Source: a bacterium BRH_c32 (lineage in GTDB: Bacteria; Bacteroidota; Ignavibacteria; Ignavibacteriales; Melioribacteraceae). From it: a stretch of 64,000 nt of DNA. The DNA lies in NCBI GenBank assembly GCA_001516025.1, contig LOEU01000017.1, positions 1 through 64,000 of the forward strand, read 5' to 3'. How positions within the stretch are numbered: position 1 is the stretch's first letter; each line of letters begins with the position of its first letter. Below, in pieces: positions 37,850-48,076 of the stretch. A program made the position numbers and the translations under genes. The notes beneath the pieces were generated by a model that saw nothing but the letters and a program-made list of their open reading frames with translations, had not been told where the DNA came from and ran no database searches.

Positions 37850-40468
37850 ATGGCAATTGATTTTAATAAGTTTACTGTCAAAGCGCAAGAAACAATTCAA
37901 AACGCAATAGAGATAGCCCAAAACTACAATAACCCAACAATTGAACCGGAACATATATTAGCAGCAATGATTCAAGATCCTGATAATCTCGCGGTTTCTG
38001 TGATACAAAAATCAGGCGGTAATATATCCACCGTTAAAATTAAGCTTAGCGAATTAATGGAAAAATTACCGAAGGTTACAGGCACAAGCACGAGTATGCC
38101 ACAGCTCTCACAAATAACCTCAAAAATATTAGATAAAGCCGCAGATGAATCGCGCTCAATGAAAGATGAATATATATCGACTGAACACATCTTAATTTCA
38201 TTAGCCGATTCGGGTACATCATCATCACAGCTTCTAAATAATAATGGAATTACAAAGAACATAATTCTTGCCGCATTAAAAGATATTCGAGGCAATCAAA
38301 GAGTAACATCTCAAAATCCCGAAGAAACTTATCAAGCATTAAAAAAATATGGAAGAGACTTAAATGAACTTGCCCGCTCAGGAAAACTTGATCCCGTTAT
38401 CGGACGGGACGAAGAAATCAGAAGAGTGCTTCAAGTGCTTTCGAGAAGAACAAAAAATAATCCTGTATTAATCGGGGAACCCGGAGTGGGTAAAACCGCA
38501 ATTGCAGAGGGACTTGCGCATAGAATAATTTCAGGAGACGTTCCCGAATCATTAAAAACAAAAAAAATAGTCGCTCTCGATCTCGGTGCATTAGTAGCCG
38601 GTGCTCAATACCGCGGACAATTTGAAGAAAGAATTAAAGCCGTTGTAAAAGAAGTTCAAGATTCAGCAGGTGAAGTAATTCTATTTATTGATGAGCTTCA
38701 TCAGCTTGTTGGTGCAGGCAGAACTGACGGCGCAATGGATGCGGCTAATATATTAAAACCCGCATTAGCAAGAGGCGAGCTTCATACAATCGGAGCCACC
38801 ACACTTGATGAATACAGAAAATATATTGAAAAAGATGCTGCATTAGAAAGAAGATTTCAACCCGTAATAGTAAATGAACCAAGCGAAGAAGATGCTATAT
38901 CTATTCTCAGAGGATTGAAAGAGCGTTACGAGGTTCATCACGGAGTACGCATTACCGATGGAGCAATCGTAGCAGCAGTTCAATTATCCAATAGATATAT
39001 CTCCGATCGATTTCTGCCCGATAAAGCAATTGATCTTATCGATGAATCGGCTTCTAAACTTAGAATTGAAATCGATTCTATGCCCGAGGAATTAGATACT
39101 ATCGAACGAAAAGTAAAGCAGCTCGAAATCGAAAAAGAAGCATTAAAAAGAGAACGAGATGAAAATTCGCAAATTCGCTTAACTGAACTGCAAAAAGAAT
39201 TAAGTGGTCTCGAAGAAGAAAGAAATATTTTCCGTCTCCATTGGCAGAGAGAAAAAGAGAGAATACAGACAATCCGTAAAATGAAAAGCGATATCGAAAA
39301 AGTAAAAATCGATGCTGATAAATACGAACGGGAAGGCAATCTTGGTAAAGTTGCCGAATTGCGATATGGTGTAATTAATGATATTGAAAAAAAATTAAAG
39401 AAAGAAACCGAAGAGCTCGCATCGATCCAAGAGAATACAAAAATGCTTAAGGAAGAAGTGGATGCCGAAGATATCGCAGAAGTGGTTGCTAAGTGGACTG
39501 GAATACCCGTAAGCCGAATGCTCGAAAGCGAACGAATGAAATTAATTCGTCTCGAAGATGAACTTCATAAAAGAGTTGTCGGACAAAAAGAAGCTGTCTA
39601 TGCGGTATCAAACGCTATACGAAGATCGCGTGCGGGATTGCAGGACGCAAATAAGCCGATCGGTTCTTTTATCTTTCTCGGTACCACCGGAGTTGGAAAA
39701 ACCGAACTCGCCCGTGCATTAGCGGAATTTCTGTTTAATGATGAGCATTCGATGATTCGAATAGATATGTCAGAATATATGGAGAAGTTTTCAGTAAGCC
39801 GTCTTATTGGTGCCCCTCCCGGTTATGTCGGTTATGATGAAGGTGGTCAATTAACCGAAGCAGTAAGAAGAAAACCATATTCGGTTGTATTGCTTGATGA
39901 AATTGAAAAAGCGCATCCCGATGTTTATAATGTTCTTCTTCAAGTCTTGGATGAAGGACGCTTGACCGATAATCAAGGAAGAACGGTTGACTTCAAAAAT
40001 ACGATAATCATTATGACATCAAATCTCGGTTCGCAATTAATTCAAGAAAAACTTAGTTTAATTTCAGAAGAAAATATTGATAAGGTAATGGGTGAGCTTC
40101 GTATTGATCTTTCCGAATTGCTCAAACGCACTATTCGTCCAGAGTTTCTTAATCGTATAGACGAGATAGTACTTTTTAAACCATTATTGAAATCGGAATT
40201 AAAAGAAATAATAGATATTCAACTTACACGAGTAAGCAAAATGCTTGCCGAAAAAAATCTATCACTAGAAGTATATGAAGAAGCAAAAGATTTTCTATTG
40301 CAGATTGGGTATGATATCACTTATGGCGCAAGACCATTAAAACGAACGATACAGAAATATTTAATAAATCCATTATCAGCGGAACTGCTAATGAACAACT
40401 ATACTGCCGGCGATACTATTGCCGTAACATATCCCGGAGCGGGTAAATTAGAGTTCAGGAAAAATTAA
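37850..40468 (+). CDS. clpB: ClpB disaggregase chaperone
   Basis: This 872-residue AAA+ protein forms hexamers that pull polypeptides out of aggregates together with DnaK. Order: N-domain (1-150) with the repeat [18 protein letters not shown]; first ATPase with Walker [14 protein letters not shown] near residue 209; the long coiled-coil M-domain (about 405-530), which separates ClpB from ClpA/ClpC; second ATPase with [14 protein letters not shown] near 611; and the small C-terminal domain. It is complete. It is followed directly by a transporter gene starting one base later. Confidence 0.97.
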   Translation: MAIDFNKFTVKAQETIQNAIEIAQNYNNPTIEPEHILAAMIQDPDNLAVSVIQKSGGNISTVKIKLSELMEKLPKVTGTSTSMPQLSQITSKILDKAADESRSMKDEYISTEHILISLADSGTSSSQLLNNNGITKNIILAALKDIRGNQRVTSQNPEETYQALKKYGRDLNELARSGKLDPVIGRDEEIRRVLQVLSRRTKNNPVLIGEPGVGKTAIAEGLAHRIISGDVPESLKTKKIVALDLGALVAGAQYRGQFEERIKAVVKEVQDSAGEVILFIDELHQLVGAGRTDGAMDAANILKPALARGELHTIGATTLDEYRKYIEKDAALERRFQPVIVNEPSEEDAISILRGLKERYEVHHGVRITDGAIVAAVQLSNRYISDRFLPDKAIDLIDESASKLRIEIDSMPEELDTIERKVKQLEIEKEALKRERDENSQIRLTELQKELSGLEEERNIFRLHWQREKERIQTIRKMKSDIEKVKIDADKYEREGNLGKVAELRYGVINDIEKKLKKETEELASIQENTKMLKEEVDAEDIAEVVAKWTGIPVSRMLESERMKLIRLEDELHKRVVGQKEAVYAVSNAIRRSRAGLQDANKPIGSFIFLGTTGVGKTELARALAEFLFNDEHSMIRIDMSEYMEKFSVSRLIGAPPGYVGYDEGGQLTEAVRRKPYSVVLLDEIEKAHPDVYNVLLQVLDEGRLTDNQGRTVDFKNTIIIMTSNLGSQLIQEKLSLISEENIDKVMGELRIDLSELLKRTIRPEFLNRIDEIVLFKPLLKSELKEIIDIQLTRVSKMLAEKNLSLEVYEEAKDFLLQIGYDITYGARPLKRTIQKYLINPLSAELLMNNYTAGDTIAVTYPGAGKLEFRKN

Positions 40469-41350
40469 TTGCTTAAAAATTCTCTCGTTTTTATCTCGAT
40501 TATTATAGGAGTGCTCTTTCCTTTTGGGCATTCCTATACCTATTTAATTCAATATTTTCTTATGGTAATGCTCTTTTGGGCTTTTCTCGAAATCGATTTT
40601 TCCGGTAATCCATTCAATAGAAAACAATTTTATCTTGTTGCCGCCAATATTATTACTCCCCTATTTTGGTATTATATAATAATGCCATTTAATAGCACAT
40701 TGGCATTGGTCGCATTTGTTGCAGCTCTCGCACCTACAGCAATAGCATCGGCTACTCTTGTAAGCATCCTCAATAAAAATATAAAGTTCACTACCGTTTA
40801 TGTAATGATCTCAAATTTTGCAATGAGTATCGGTGCTTCGTTTCTTCTTCCTCTTGTAGTTTCAAAATCGATTCAAATATCCGTAATTGATGTTCTGCTA
40901 CCTTCGCTTCAGGTAGTGGGATATCCCTTAATACTTGCGCTTATTATCGATAAATATCTCCCCTCATTCGCAAATTATATGATTCAAAGAAAAGGGAATG
41001 CATATTTCCTATTAATAATAAATTTATATCTCGCCTCTTCAAAGGCATCCCATTTTATTGTTACCGAATATACCGGTCCCATCTATTTTATCTTTTTTAT
41101 TGGAATCGCAATTTCGATAATCGCTTTTATAAATTTTGCAATCGGTAAAAAAATTGGCGGTTCTGATCTAAGATTAGAATGCGGTCAGGGTCTCGGTCAA
41201 AAAAATAATTCATTTACAATCTGGATTGCTTTAACTTTCTTAAGTCCCTTAGCAGCGCTCGGACCGATATTTTATCTTTTTTTCCAAAATACTTATATTA
41301 GTTATCTTCTACATAAACATCGACACGATATAGGCGTTCGCATAAAATGA
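40469..41350 (+). CDS. BASS-family (bile acid:sodium symporter-like) transporter
   Basis: This 293-residue membrane protein has about nine spans. The region APTAIASATLVSIL in span 4 and LECGQGLGQKNNSFTIWIAL with a following Pro-rich span resemble the crossing helices of BASS transporters, which carry organic anions with sodium. It begins with a TTG directly after the clpB stop and overlaps the MFS gene by ATGA, so the three genes share a transcript. The substrate is unknown. Confidence 0.72.
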   Translation: MLKNSLVFISIIIGVLFPFGHSYTYLIQYFLMVMLFWAFLEIDFSGNPFNRKQFYLVAANIITPLFWYYIIMPFNSTLALVAFVAALAPTAIASATLVSILNKNIKFTTVYVMISNFAMSIGASFLLPLVVSKSIQISVIDVLLPSLQVVGYPLILALIIDKYLPSFANYMIQRKGNAYFLLIINLYLASSKASHFIVTEYTGPIYFIFFIGIAISIIAFINFAIGKKIGGSDLRLECGQGLGQKNNSFTIWIALTFLSPLAALGPIFYLFFQNTYISYLLHKHRHDIGVRIK

Positions 41351-42549
41351 AATACATTACCCGCACGGTCTGGATTTTATCGGTAATTAGTTTATTTACC
41401 GACATGGCGAGTGAGATGCTTTATCCCATTATGCCCATTTATCTAAAGAGTATTGGATTTACGATTTTCCTTATCGGAATACTTGAAGGAGCGGCAGAAG
41501 CTACCGCCGGATTAAGCAAAGGATATTTCGGTAAACTTTCTGATTCATTAGAAAGACGAGCACCATTTGTTCAACTTGGTTATTCCCTCGGTGCTATTGC
41601 AAAACCGATGATGGCAATATTTATTCATCCGATCGGAATTTTTATTGCTCGGACTATGGATCGATTCGGCAAAGGAATCAGAACCGGCGCTCGTGATGCA
41701 ATTCTTTCCGATGAAGCAACTCCGCAAACAAAAGGAAAAATATTCGGATTCCACCGTTCAATGGATACACTCGGTGCGGTCATAGGTCCTCTTTTCGCTT
41801 TAATCTATCTTTACTACTATCCCGAAAATTATACTACACTTTTTCTTATTGCCTTCATTCCGGGCTTAATGGCTATCGCTTCTTCTTTCCTTATTAAGGA
41901 TAAAAAGAAAACCGGTTCAGAAAGTGCACTTAGTTCGAGTGAGCGGAAAAAGATCCCCTCTTTTTTTTCATTCTTAAAATATTGGAAGACGAGTCCTGCT
42001 CTATATAAAAAAATTGTCATCGGTTTATTGGCATTCACACTTTTCAATAGTTCTGATCTATTTTTATTGCTGCGGATTAAAGATGCGGGCTTGAACGATA
42101 CTTCTGTTATCGGAGTATATATTTTTTATAATCTCATTTATGCGCTCGTATCGTTTCCGCTCGGGATGCTTGCCGATAAGATCGGACTTAAAAAAGTGTT
42201 GGTGGGCGGACTTATTATCTTTGCGATAGTTTATTTTGGTATGTCTATAAACTCATCGATCTATTATTATCTATTTCTCTTTTTATTATATGGAATATAT
42301 GCCGCTGCAACGGAAGGAATTTCCAAAGCGTGGGTAAGTAATATTACGGATAAAAAAGAAACCGCCACCGCTATCGGTACTTTCACAGCATTCCAAAGCC
42401 TCTTTACCATGATTGCAAGCTCACTTGCCGGATTTATATGGTATGAGTTCGGCGCACAGGTTTTATTTATCTCCACAGCCATAGCCGTTGTATGCGTAGT
42501 TCTCTATTTCCTTCTTGCGGTGAATAAAACATCCTTAGTAAAAGAATAG
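41347..42549 (+). CDS. MFS transporter
   Basis: This 400-residue protein has about 12 predicted spans and the MFS loop between spans 2 and 3 in the form GYFGKLSDSLERRAPFVQLGYSLGA, with a related FPLGMLADKIGLKKVLVGG in the second half. Motifs RFGKGIRTGARDAILSD suit a drug/sugar-type exporter of the YfkF/NarK-like groups, but no substrate can be assigned. It overlaps the BASS gene by four bases (ATGA), so translation is coupled. Confidence 0.87.
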   Translation: MKYITRTVWILSVISLFTDMASEMLYPIMPIYLKSIGFTIFLIGILEGAAEATAGLSKGYFGKLSDSLERRAPFVQLGYSLGAIAKPMMAIFIHPIGIFIARTMDRFGKGIRTGARDAILSDEATPQTKGKIFGFHRSMDTLGAVIGPLFALIYLYYYPENYTTLFLIAFIPGLMAIASSFLIKDKKKTGSESALSSSERKKIPSFFSFLKYWKTSPALYKKIVIGLLAFTLFNSSDLFLLLRIKDAGLNDTSVIGVYIFYNLIYALVSFPLGMLADKIGLKKVLVGGLIIFAIVYFGMSINSSIYYYLFLFLLYGIYAAATEGISKAWVSNITDKKETATAIGTFTAFQSLFTMIASSLAGFIWYEFGAQVLFISTAIAVVCVVLYFLLAVNKTSLVKE

Positions 42550-42743
42550 AAATATTCAAAATCAAGTACACTCAAGAATCGTATTAATTGAAATACTACC
42601 TCGACAATTTTATAAAACTACAAAACCATTTAAACCTATGCATAATTTATTTTGATATACCTGTTATTTTTTTGATCCTTGTGCGAATAATTGAGAAAGA
42701 AAAATTCAAATTAATTATCCAGAAGATGAAAGGATCAAAAATT

Positions 42744-43790
42744 ATGAAGAGGTTAAAAGTTATTATTATTTTCGCAATTAGTCTTATAGCTGTCTCAACG
42801 GTCTCGGCACAGGATTTACTTAATACATATTTCAATGGAAATAAGGATAGTTTAGTCGCGGCGGCTACTAATCTAATCAATATGCCAAATCCCACTTTCA
42901 GTCAATTCAAATCTGATCAAATTAATACAACTGCATCATCTGACAACGAACCAACAAACAATGCTACCGATTATTATTTCTCGATAAGAGATAATCATAA
43001 AATATTTGCTTACAAATTTACCAATAAATCACCAAACACTATTATTCTCATTCACGGAGTAAAAAGTAGTGCTATTAATTACCAAAAAACGGCCCAAATG
43101 TTGCAACAAGCAACGCAAGCCGAAGTTTATGCTTTAGATTTGAGGGGACATGGAAAATCGGAAGGCAAACCGGGCGATGTGGACTATATCAATCAATATG
43201 CTGATGACTTAGCTAATATTGTTAGCTCTATTCGTAAGAATAAACCGAATGGAAAAATTATTATTGCAGGTCATTCAATGGGTGGTGGTATAGCTCTACG
43301 ATACTCAATGGAAAATTACAATGATAAAGTTGATGGCTTTTTACTTTTTGCTCCTTTGCTTGGAAATAATTCGCCGGCATTTCAAAAAGAAGAAGCTTCC
43401 AATAATGACAGCACTGAAGCATTTATGAAAATCCATATTGCTCGAATTATTGGATTGAAAATGTTAAATGAAATCAATAGACATGATAATGATAGTTTGC
43501 CTGTTTTATTTTTCAATTTACCGATAGGAACACCACTAAGAGAATATTCTTACCGAGCAAATGCAAGTATGGCACCGGATAATTATATTGATGGCTTAAA
43601 AAGTGTAAAAGTTCCACTGCTTGTTTTAGTGGGCGATAAAGATGAAGCTTTTGTTGCAGAAGAACAACAAAAAGCAGTTTTGGAAAATAGCAAAGGAGAA
43701 GTAAAAATTATTGAAGGGGCAACACACAACGGACTAAGACTTAATCAAAAAGCTTTTCAATTAATAACTAAATGGTTTTCAAAACTTTAA
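42744..43790 (+). CDS. Exported alpha/beta hydrolase (lysophospholipase/monoglyceride lipase type)
   Basis: This protein of about 348 residues has a signal peptide (LKVIIIFAISLIAVSTVSAQ) and an alpha/beta-hydrolase domain of the Hydrolase_4 type. Visible are the oxyanion strand TIILIHGVKSSAINY, LDLRGHGKSEGKPG, the nucleophile elbow IIAGHSMGGGIAL, the late acid VLVGDKDEAF and catalytic His in EGATHNGLR. The ATG at 42744 was chosen because it starts the signal and has AGGA 9 nt upstream; the longer frame starts at a TTG. Its stop overlaps the sigma-factor start by one base (TAATG). It probably cleaves lipid or carboxyl esters in the periplasm. Confidence 0.85.
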   Translation: MKRLKVIIIFAISLIAVSTVSAQDLLNTYFNGNKDSLVAAATNLINMPNPTFSQFKSDQINTTASSDNEPTNNATDYYFSIRDNHKIFAYKFTNKSPNTIILIHGVKSSAINYQKTAQMLQQATQAEVYALDLRGHGKSEGKPGDVDYINQYADDLANIVSSIRKNKPNGKIIIAGHSMGGGIALRYSMENYNDKVDGFLLFAPLLGNNSPAFQKEEASNNDSTEAFMKIHIARIIGLKMLNEINRHDNDSLPVLFFNLPIGTPLREYSYRANASMAPDNYIDGLKSVKVPLLVLVGDKDEAFVAEEQQKAVLENSKGEVKIIEGATHNGLRLNQKAFQLITKWFSKL

Positions 43791-44298
43791 TGCAAATAAA
43801 AGAACAAAACCAAAACTTTCAAGAACTCATTAAGCAACATAAAGGCATATTAATTAAAGTTGCCAGAATATATTGCCAAGACGAAGAAGACAGGCAAGAC
43901 CTTATTCAAGAAATTATGATACAAATTTGGAAATCATTACATAAGTACAATAGTAAGTTCAAAATTTCTACTTGGTTGTATCGAATTTCTATAAATGTTG
44001 CAATCTCTTTTTATAGAAAAAATACTGTCAGAAAAAAAATAACGTTCCTTTTAACGAACAAATTTCACACATTCAAAATGATGATACGAATGAAAAACGA
44101 GAACAATTAAATTTGTTAGAACAGTTTATTAGCGAACTCAAAGAATTTGATAAAGCATTGATGTTGCTCTATTTGGAAGAAAAAAGCCACTCTGAAATTG
44201 CTGATATTTTGGGTATTTCGGTAGGCAATGTTGGAACAAAAGTAGGACGTATTAAAGAGAAAATAAAGTACCGTTTTTCACAACTAAACAAAGAATAA
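43790..44298 (+). pseudogene. ECF sigma factor split by a frameshift in an A8 run
   Basis: Two adjacent frames together make one ECF sigma factor. The first (from ATG 43790) holds region 2 (LIKVARIYCQDEEDRQDLIQ, FKISTWLYRISINVAISFYR) and stops at 44110; the second holds the linker and region 4 (LLYLEEKSHSEIADILGISVG, then NVGTKVGRIKEKIKYRF). The frame changes at eight A (44032-44039): after the run the other frame reads NVPFNEQISHIQNDDTNEKREQLN, which is a normal inter-region linker. One more A would restore one protein of about 170 residues. This may be a sequencing error, a true mutation, slippage-based phase variation or programmed -1 slippage. Confidence 0.72.
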
Positions 44299-44299
44299 A

Positions 44300-44962
44300 A
44301 TGGACGAAAATAAATTAAAAGAACTTTGGCAATCTACAAATGATGATTTGGAACAGATTATTTTGCTTAACAAGAAGAATACAGAAGATATCACAAACAT
44401 CAAAGTGCAGACTCTATTATCATCTATGAAACCGTTAAAGATATTTACAATTGTGGTTGGAATTTTGTGGGTAGGTTTTGGCAGTATAATAATAATTAAT
44501 TTATTTATCCACAGCTATAATTACGTTAGCCCGTTTTTTTTATTTTCAGCTTCTATTCAGTTGCTCCTTACTGCAATTGCACTTGTAATATATCTCTATC
44601 AGCTGATTCTTATTAATCAAGTAGATATCAGTAAGCCAATAGTTGAAACACAAGAAAAGTTAGCAAGCTTAAAGTCATCGACACTTTGGACTGCCCGGGT
44701 CCTTTTTCTACAGCTTCCGGTTTGGACAACTTTTTATTTGACCGAGGGGATGTTTAAAAGCGGAAATATTTTCTTAAACATAATTCAAATAATTATTACA
44801 CTTTTATTTTCTTCTTTAGCGGTTTGGCTATTTGTAAATATTAAATATAAGAATAGAGACAAGAAATGGTTCAAACTAATTTTCAGTGGAAAAGAATGGA
44901 CTCCGGTAATAAAGTCAATGGAGCTTTACAAGGAAATCACTGAATTTAAAAAAGAAAATTAA
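44300..44962 (+). CDS. Multi-span membrane protein paired with the ECF sigma factor
   Basis: This 220-residue protein has a short cytoplasmic N-terminus (ENKLKELWQSTNDDLEQIIL) and four predicted spans (about 48-70, 75-100, 130-150, 160-180). I do not recognise the family, but similar proteins often follow ECF sigma genes in Bacteroidota and may act as the anti-sigma or sensor component. It starts one base after the sigma frame ends. With the hydrolase and sigma factor it forms a small cassette in AT-rich DNA. The role is inferred only from context. Confidence 0.6.
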   Translation: MDENKLKELWQSTNDDLEQIILLNKKNTEDITNIKVQTLLSSMKPLKIFTIVVGILWVGFGSIIIINLFIHSYNYVSPFFLFSASIQLLLTAIALVIYLYQLILINQVDISKPIVETQEKLASLKSSTLWTARVLFLQLPVWTTFYLTEGMFKSGNIFLNIIQIIITLLFSSLAVWLFVNIKYKNRDKKWFKLIFSGKEWTPVIKSMELYKEITEFKKEN

Positions 44963-45132
44963 AAAGGAATATTATTCCAGCACTTAATTGGCAAGTCAAC
45001 CGAACTTCCAAAGTATCAAAAATAATTTTGTAAATCTCTAATTCAATATTATAAAAATAGCAGTAAGGATATTATTACTGCTATTTATTTATAAATTAAA
45101 CTATCAACATATTTTAGGACAATATTTATAAA

Positions 45133-45160
45133 AAAAGCTGCCTTAACGCAGGCAGCTTTT
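45133..45160. terminator. Intrinsic terminator between convergent genes
   Basis: A 10-bp stem (AAAAGCTGCC and complement) with an 8-nt loop is followed by T runs on both strands; the minus-strand run is the longer. It ends the pepT/small-membrane-protein transcript and also serves the plus-strand genes. Confidence 0.8.
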
Positions 45161-45190
45161 AATTAATTCTAACTATATTGATAATATTTC

Positions 45191-45367
45191 TTATACTCCT
45201 TTCTTGTCCGCATCTTCTTTTTTCTTCGCTTTATATATACTCTGCTGTCCTACTCGATCGCGCTTATCGATCCATTTGTCTAACTTGCTAATCAAAAAGC
45301 CCATTAGAGCAATTCCGATTAAGATCAAAACGGCTACGAGTATAAAAATCATTGTATATAAAGACAT
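45191..45367 (-). CDS. Small single-span membrane protein
   Basis: This 58-residue protein was found by reading the gap downstream of pepT. It starts SLYTMIFILVAVLILIGIA, has one membrane span (about 5-26), and ends in a charged tail with a KKKEDADKK cluster that probably lies in the cytoplasm. AAAGGAAAGTT precedes the ATG, an excellent ribosome-binding site. It lies 41 bp downstream of pepT on the same strand and is followed by a terminator at 45133-45160. No homolog is recognised; similar short proteins often tune transporters or chaperones. Confidence 0.7.
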   Translation of the reverse strand: MSLYTMIFILVAVLILIGIALMGFLISKLDKWIDKRDRVGQQSIYKAKKKEDADKKGV

Positions 45368-45408
45368 AACTTTCCTTTATTAATAAGACGCAAAAAAGCA
45401 TAAAAATG

Positions 45409-46659
45409 TTACGCTTTTTCTTCCCAAACTTGAGCTAAAGTAACGATCATTTTTACAGCCATTTCCATATCCTGAATAGCTACATATTCATAAAACGCAT
45501 GGAAATTATGTCCGCCGGCAAATAAATTTGGAGTGGGCAAACCCATATAACTTAATCTTGATCCGTCAGTGCCACCTCTAATTGCAGAATTAAGTGGAAG
45601 TACATTCAATCTTTTTAATGCTTCTTCGGCATTTGCTTGAACTTCAGGATGGTCATCTAAGATATATTTCATATTTCTATATTGCTCAATCACTTGGAAA
45701 TCGAATCCTGCGCCTTTGTAATTGGCAACTGTTTTTTCTACTAACGATTTTAATAGCGATTCATATTCTTTCAATTTTTTTGCATCGAAATCCCGAATGA
45801 TAAATTTTAGTGTTACTAAGGTTTCGTTTCCTTCAATTCCGACAGGGTGAACGTAGCCTTCTCTCTTCTCTGTAGTTTCGGGAGATAAGGTGTCTTTCGG
45901 AAGTGATTCTAAAAATTCGGAAGCTAATTTAATTGCGTTTATCATCTTCCCTTTTGCATAACCGGGATGAACATTCTTTCCATGTAATTTTATTACTACT
46001 GCATCTGCGCTGAATGTTTCTGTTTCTACTTCCCCTCTCGATGAGCCGTCAATTGTGTAAGCATATTTCGCACCGAATTTTGCAACGTTAAATTTCTCTG
46101 TTCCACGTCCCACTTCTTCATCAGGAGTAAAACAAACTTTTATTGTTCCATGTTTTACTTCGGGATGCTGAATCAAATAATTTATCGCATCCATAATTTC
46201 TGCAATGCCGGCTTTATCATCAGCTCCAAGTAAAGTAGTGCCGTCGGTTGTAATAATATCAAAACCGATCATATCTAAAAGTTCGGGATTATTTGCTACA
46301 TCAATTATTTTTGTTGTATCGCCGGGAAGAACAATATCATTGCCTTGATAATTTTCGTGAATTACGGGTTTAACATCTTTGCCCGATACTGCAGGAGAAG
46401 TATCAACGTGTGCAATAAAACCGATAACCGGTACATCCTTTTCGCTGTTTGCCGGAAGAGTAGCCATTACATAACCAAACTCATCCATCGTCGCATCTTT
46501 TAATCCGATTTCATGTAATTCTTTCACTAAATCTTTAGAAAGTTCTAATTGTTTTAAATCACTCGGAAAAGAAGTAGAATCTTCATTAGATTGCGTATCA
46601 TATTTTACATATTTTAGAAATCGTTCTACGACTGTAAATTTGTAGTTAGGATTAAACAT
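45409..46659 (-). CDS. pepT: Peptidase T (tripeptide aminopeptidase)
   Basis: This 416-residue M20-family zinc enzyme removes the N-terminal residue from tripeptides in the cytoplasm. The dinuclear-zinc ligands are visible in FIAHVDTSPAV (His, Asp), GTTLLGADDKAGIAEIM, FTPDEEVGRGTEKF (catalytic Glu) and YTIDGSSRGEVE, with a late His in FAGGHNFHAFYE. Length matches E. coli PepT (408). GAGGAA lies before the ATG. It is divergent from the pyrimidine phosphorylase gene and probably shares its transcript with the small membrane protein. Confidence 0.96.
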   Translation of the reverse strand: MFNPNYKFTVVERFLKYVKYDTQSNEDSTSFPSDLKQLELSKDLVKELHEIGLKDATMDEFGYVMATLPANSEKDVPVIGFIAHVDTSPAVSGKDVKPVIHENYQGNDIVLPGDTTKIIDVANNPELLDMIGFDIITTDGTTLLGADDKAGIAEIMDAINYLIQHPEVKHGTIKVCFTPDEEVGRGTEKFNVAKFGAKYAYTIDGSSRGEVETETFSADAVVIKLHGKNVHPGYAKGKMINAIKLASEFLESLPKDTLSPETTEKREGYVHPVGIEGNETLVTLKFIIRDFDAKKLKEYESLLKSLVEKTVANYKGAGFDFQVIEQYRNMKYILDDHPEVQANAEEALKRLNVLPLNSAIRGGTDGSRLSYMGLPTPNLFAGGHNFHAFYEYVAIQDMEMAVKMIVTLAQVWEEKA

Positions 46660-46754
46660 AAATTCCTCATTATTTTATTTATTTTAGTTCCATTAATATT
46701 GATTTATGAATAATATCTAATTACGCTAATAATATCAACTAACATAGAAAATAG

Positions 46755-48062
46755 ATGAACACAATTGAATTAATTCGTAAAAAAAGAGAAGCTAAATCTC
46801 TCTCAACTGAAGAAATCGAGTATATGATCGAAAATTTCGTAACCGGAAAAATTCCCGATTATCAATTCGCTTCATTTTTAATGGCGTCCTTTATTAATGG
46901 TTTGAATAAAAAAGAGACTTCCGCATTAACCAAATCGATGTTATATAGCGGAAAGGTGCTCGACCTATCTGAAATTCCGGGTATTAAAGTGGATAAACAT
47001 TCCACAGGCGGAGTGGGTGATAAAACATCTCTTATTATTGCTCCTATTGTTGCTGCCGCAGGCGTTCCCGTGCCAATGATTAGCGGACGCGGACTCGGTC
47101 ATTCAGGCGGCACTCTCGATAAACTCGAAGCTATCCCCGGATTTAAAACGAATCTAAACTTAAAACAATATAAATCCGTTTTGAAAAATTGCGGTGCTGT
47201 TTTAATCGGACAGACAAAAGAGATTGCTCCGGCTGATAAAATAATTTATTCGCTTAGAGATGTAACTGCAACCGTAGAATCAATCCCATTAATTACCGCA
47301 AGTATTATGAGTAAAAAACTTGCCGAAGGTATTGATGGACTTGTACTTGACGTCAAAACGGGTAACGGTGCTTTTATGAAAACATTAAATGATTCTAAAG
47401 CCCTCGCTCAATCATTAATTGATACTGCCCTTTCATTTAATAAAAAAGTAATCGCATTTATTACAGATATGAATCAGCCGCTCGGTAATTATATCGGTAA
47501 TTGGTTTGAAGTCCTTGAATCGATTCAAGTGCTGCAAGGAGAAAAAGTAGATGATCTTCTCGAAGTGTCTTTAAATCTTTCAGGTGCTATGATCTATCTT
47601 GGTAAAAAAGCCGGTTCAATTAAAGAAGGAATAGATATATCAAAAGAATTAATTAAGAACGGAAAAGCATTTGATAAATTCCTCGAAATTTCAAGACTTC
47701 AAAATGGTGAAGAGCAATATTTAAGGGATCCATCTCTATATCCGCAATCTCAATATGTCGTTGATATAACTGCCGATGAATCGGGATATATATCAAGTTA
47801 CGATACTTATCAAATCGGAATGATATCACTTGAACTTGGCGCAGGAAGATTAACCAAGAATGATATTATCGATCCTAAAGCGGGAATTATTATAAATAAA
47901 AAGATTGGCGACAAAGTAAAGAAAGGCGATTCAATTGCTCAACTCTTTACTGATAAAGAAAATGCAATTGAAAAAGCTATTAATGATTATGGTGCTTCCA
48001 TTGGTATTTCAAAAAAGGCAACCAAAAAACCGAAATTAATAAAAACCGTTATTCATGGTTAA
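46755..48062 (+). CDS. pdp: Pyrimidine-nucleoside/thymidine phosphorylase
   Basis: This 435-residue enzyme splits uridine, thymidine or deoxyuridine into base and sugar phosphate for salvage. The signature KHSTGGVGDKTSLIIAP and the following SGRGLGHSGGTLDKLEAIPG define the family; the C-terminal domain has AGIIINKKIGDKVKKGDSIA, a biotinyl-like fold. The length is that of Bacillus-type Pdp. Distinguishing Pdp from DeoA needs detailed comparison; Pdp is preferred because of the short length. It is followed after 14 bp by a DUF971 gene. Confidence 0.93.
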   Translation: MNTIELIRKKREAKSLSTEEIEYMIENFVTGKIPDYQFASFLMASFINGLNKKETSALTKSMLYSGKVLDLSEIPGIKVDKHSTGGVGDKTSLIIAPIVAAAGVPVPMISGRGLGHSGGTLDKLEAIPGFKTNLNLKQYKSVLKNCGAVLIGQTKEIAPADKIIYSLRDVTATVESIPLITASIMSKKLAEGIDGLVLDVKTGNGAFMKTLNDSKALAQSLIDTALSFNKKVIAFITDMNQPLGNYIGNWFEVLESIQVLQGEKVDDLLEVSLNLSGAMIYLGKKAGSIKEGIDISKELIKNGKAFDKFLEISRLQNGEEQYLRDPSLYPQSQYVVDITADESGYISSYDTYQIGMISLELGAGRLTKNDIIDPKAGIIINKKIGDKVKKGDSIAQLFTDKENAIEKAINDYGASIGISKKATKKPKLIKTVIHG

Positions 48063-48076
48063 AAGGGATTTATAAA

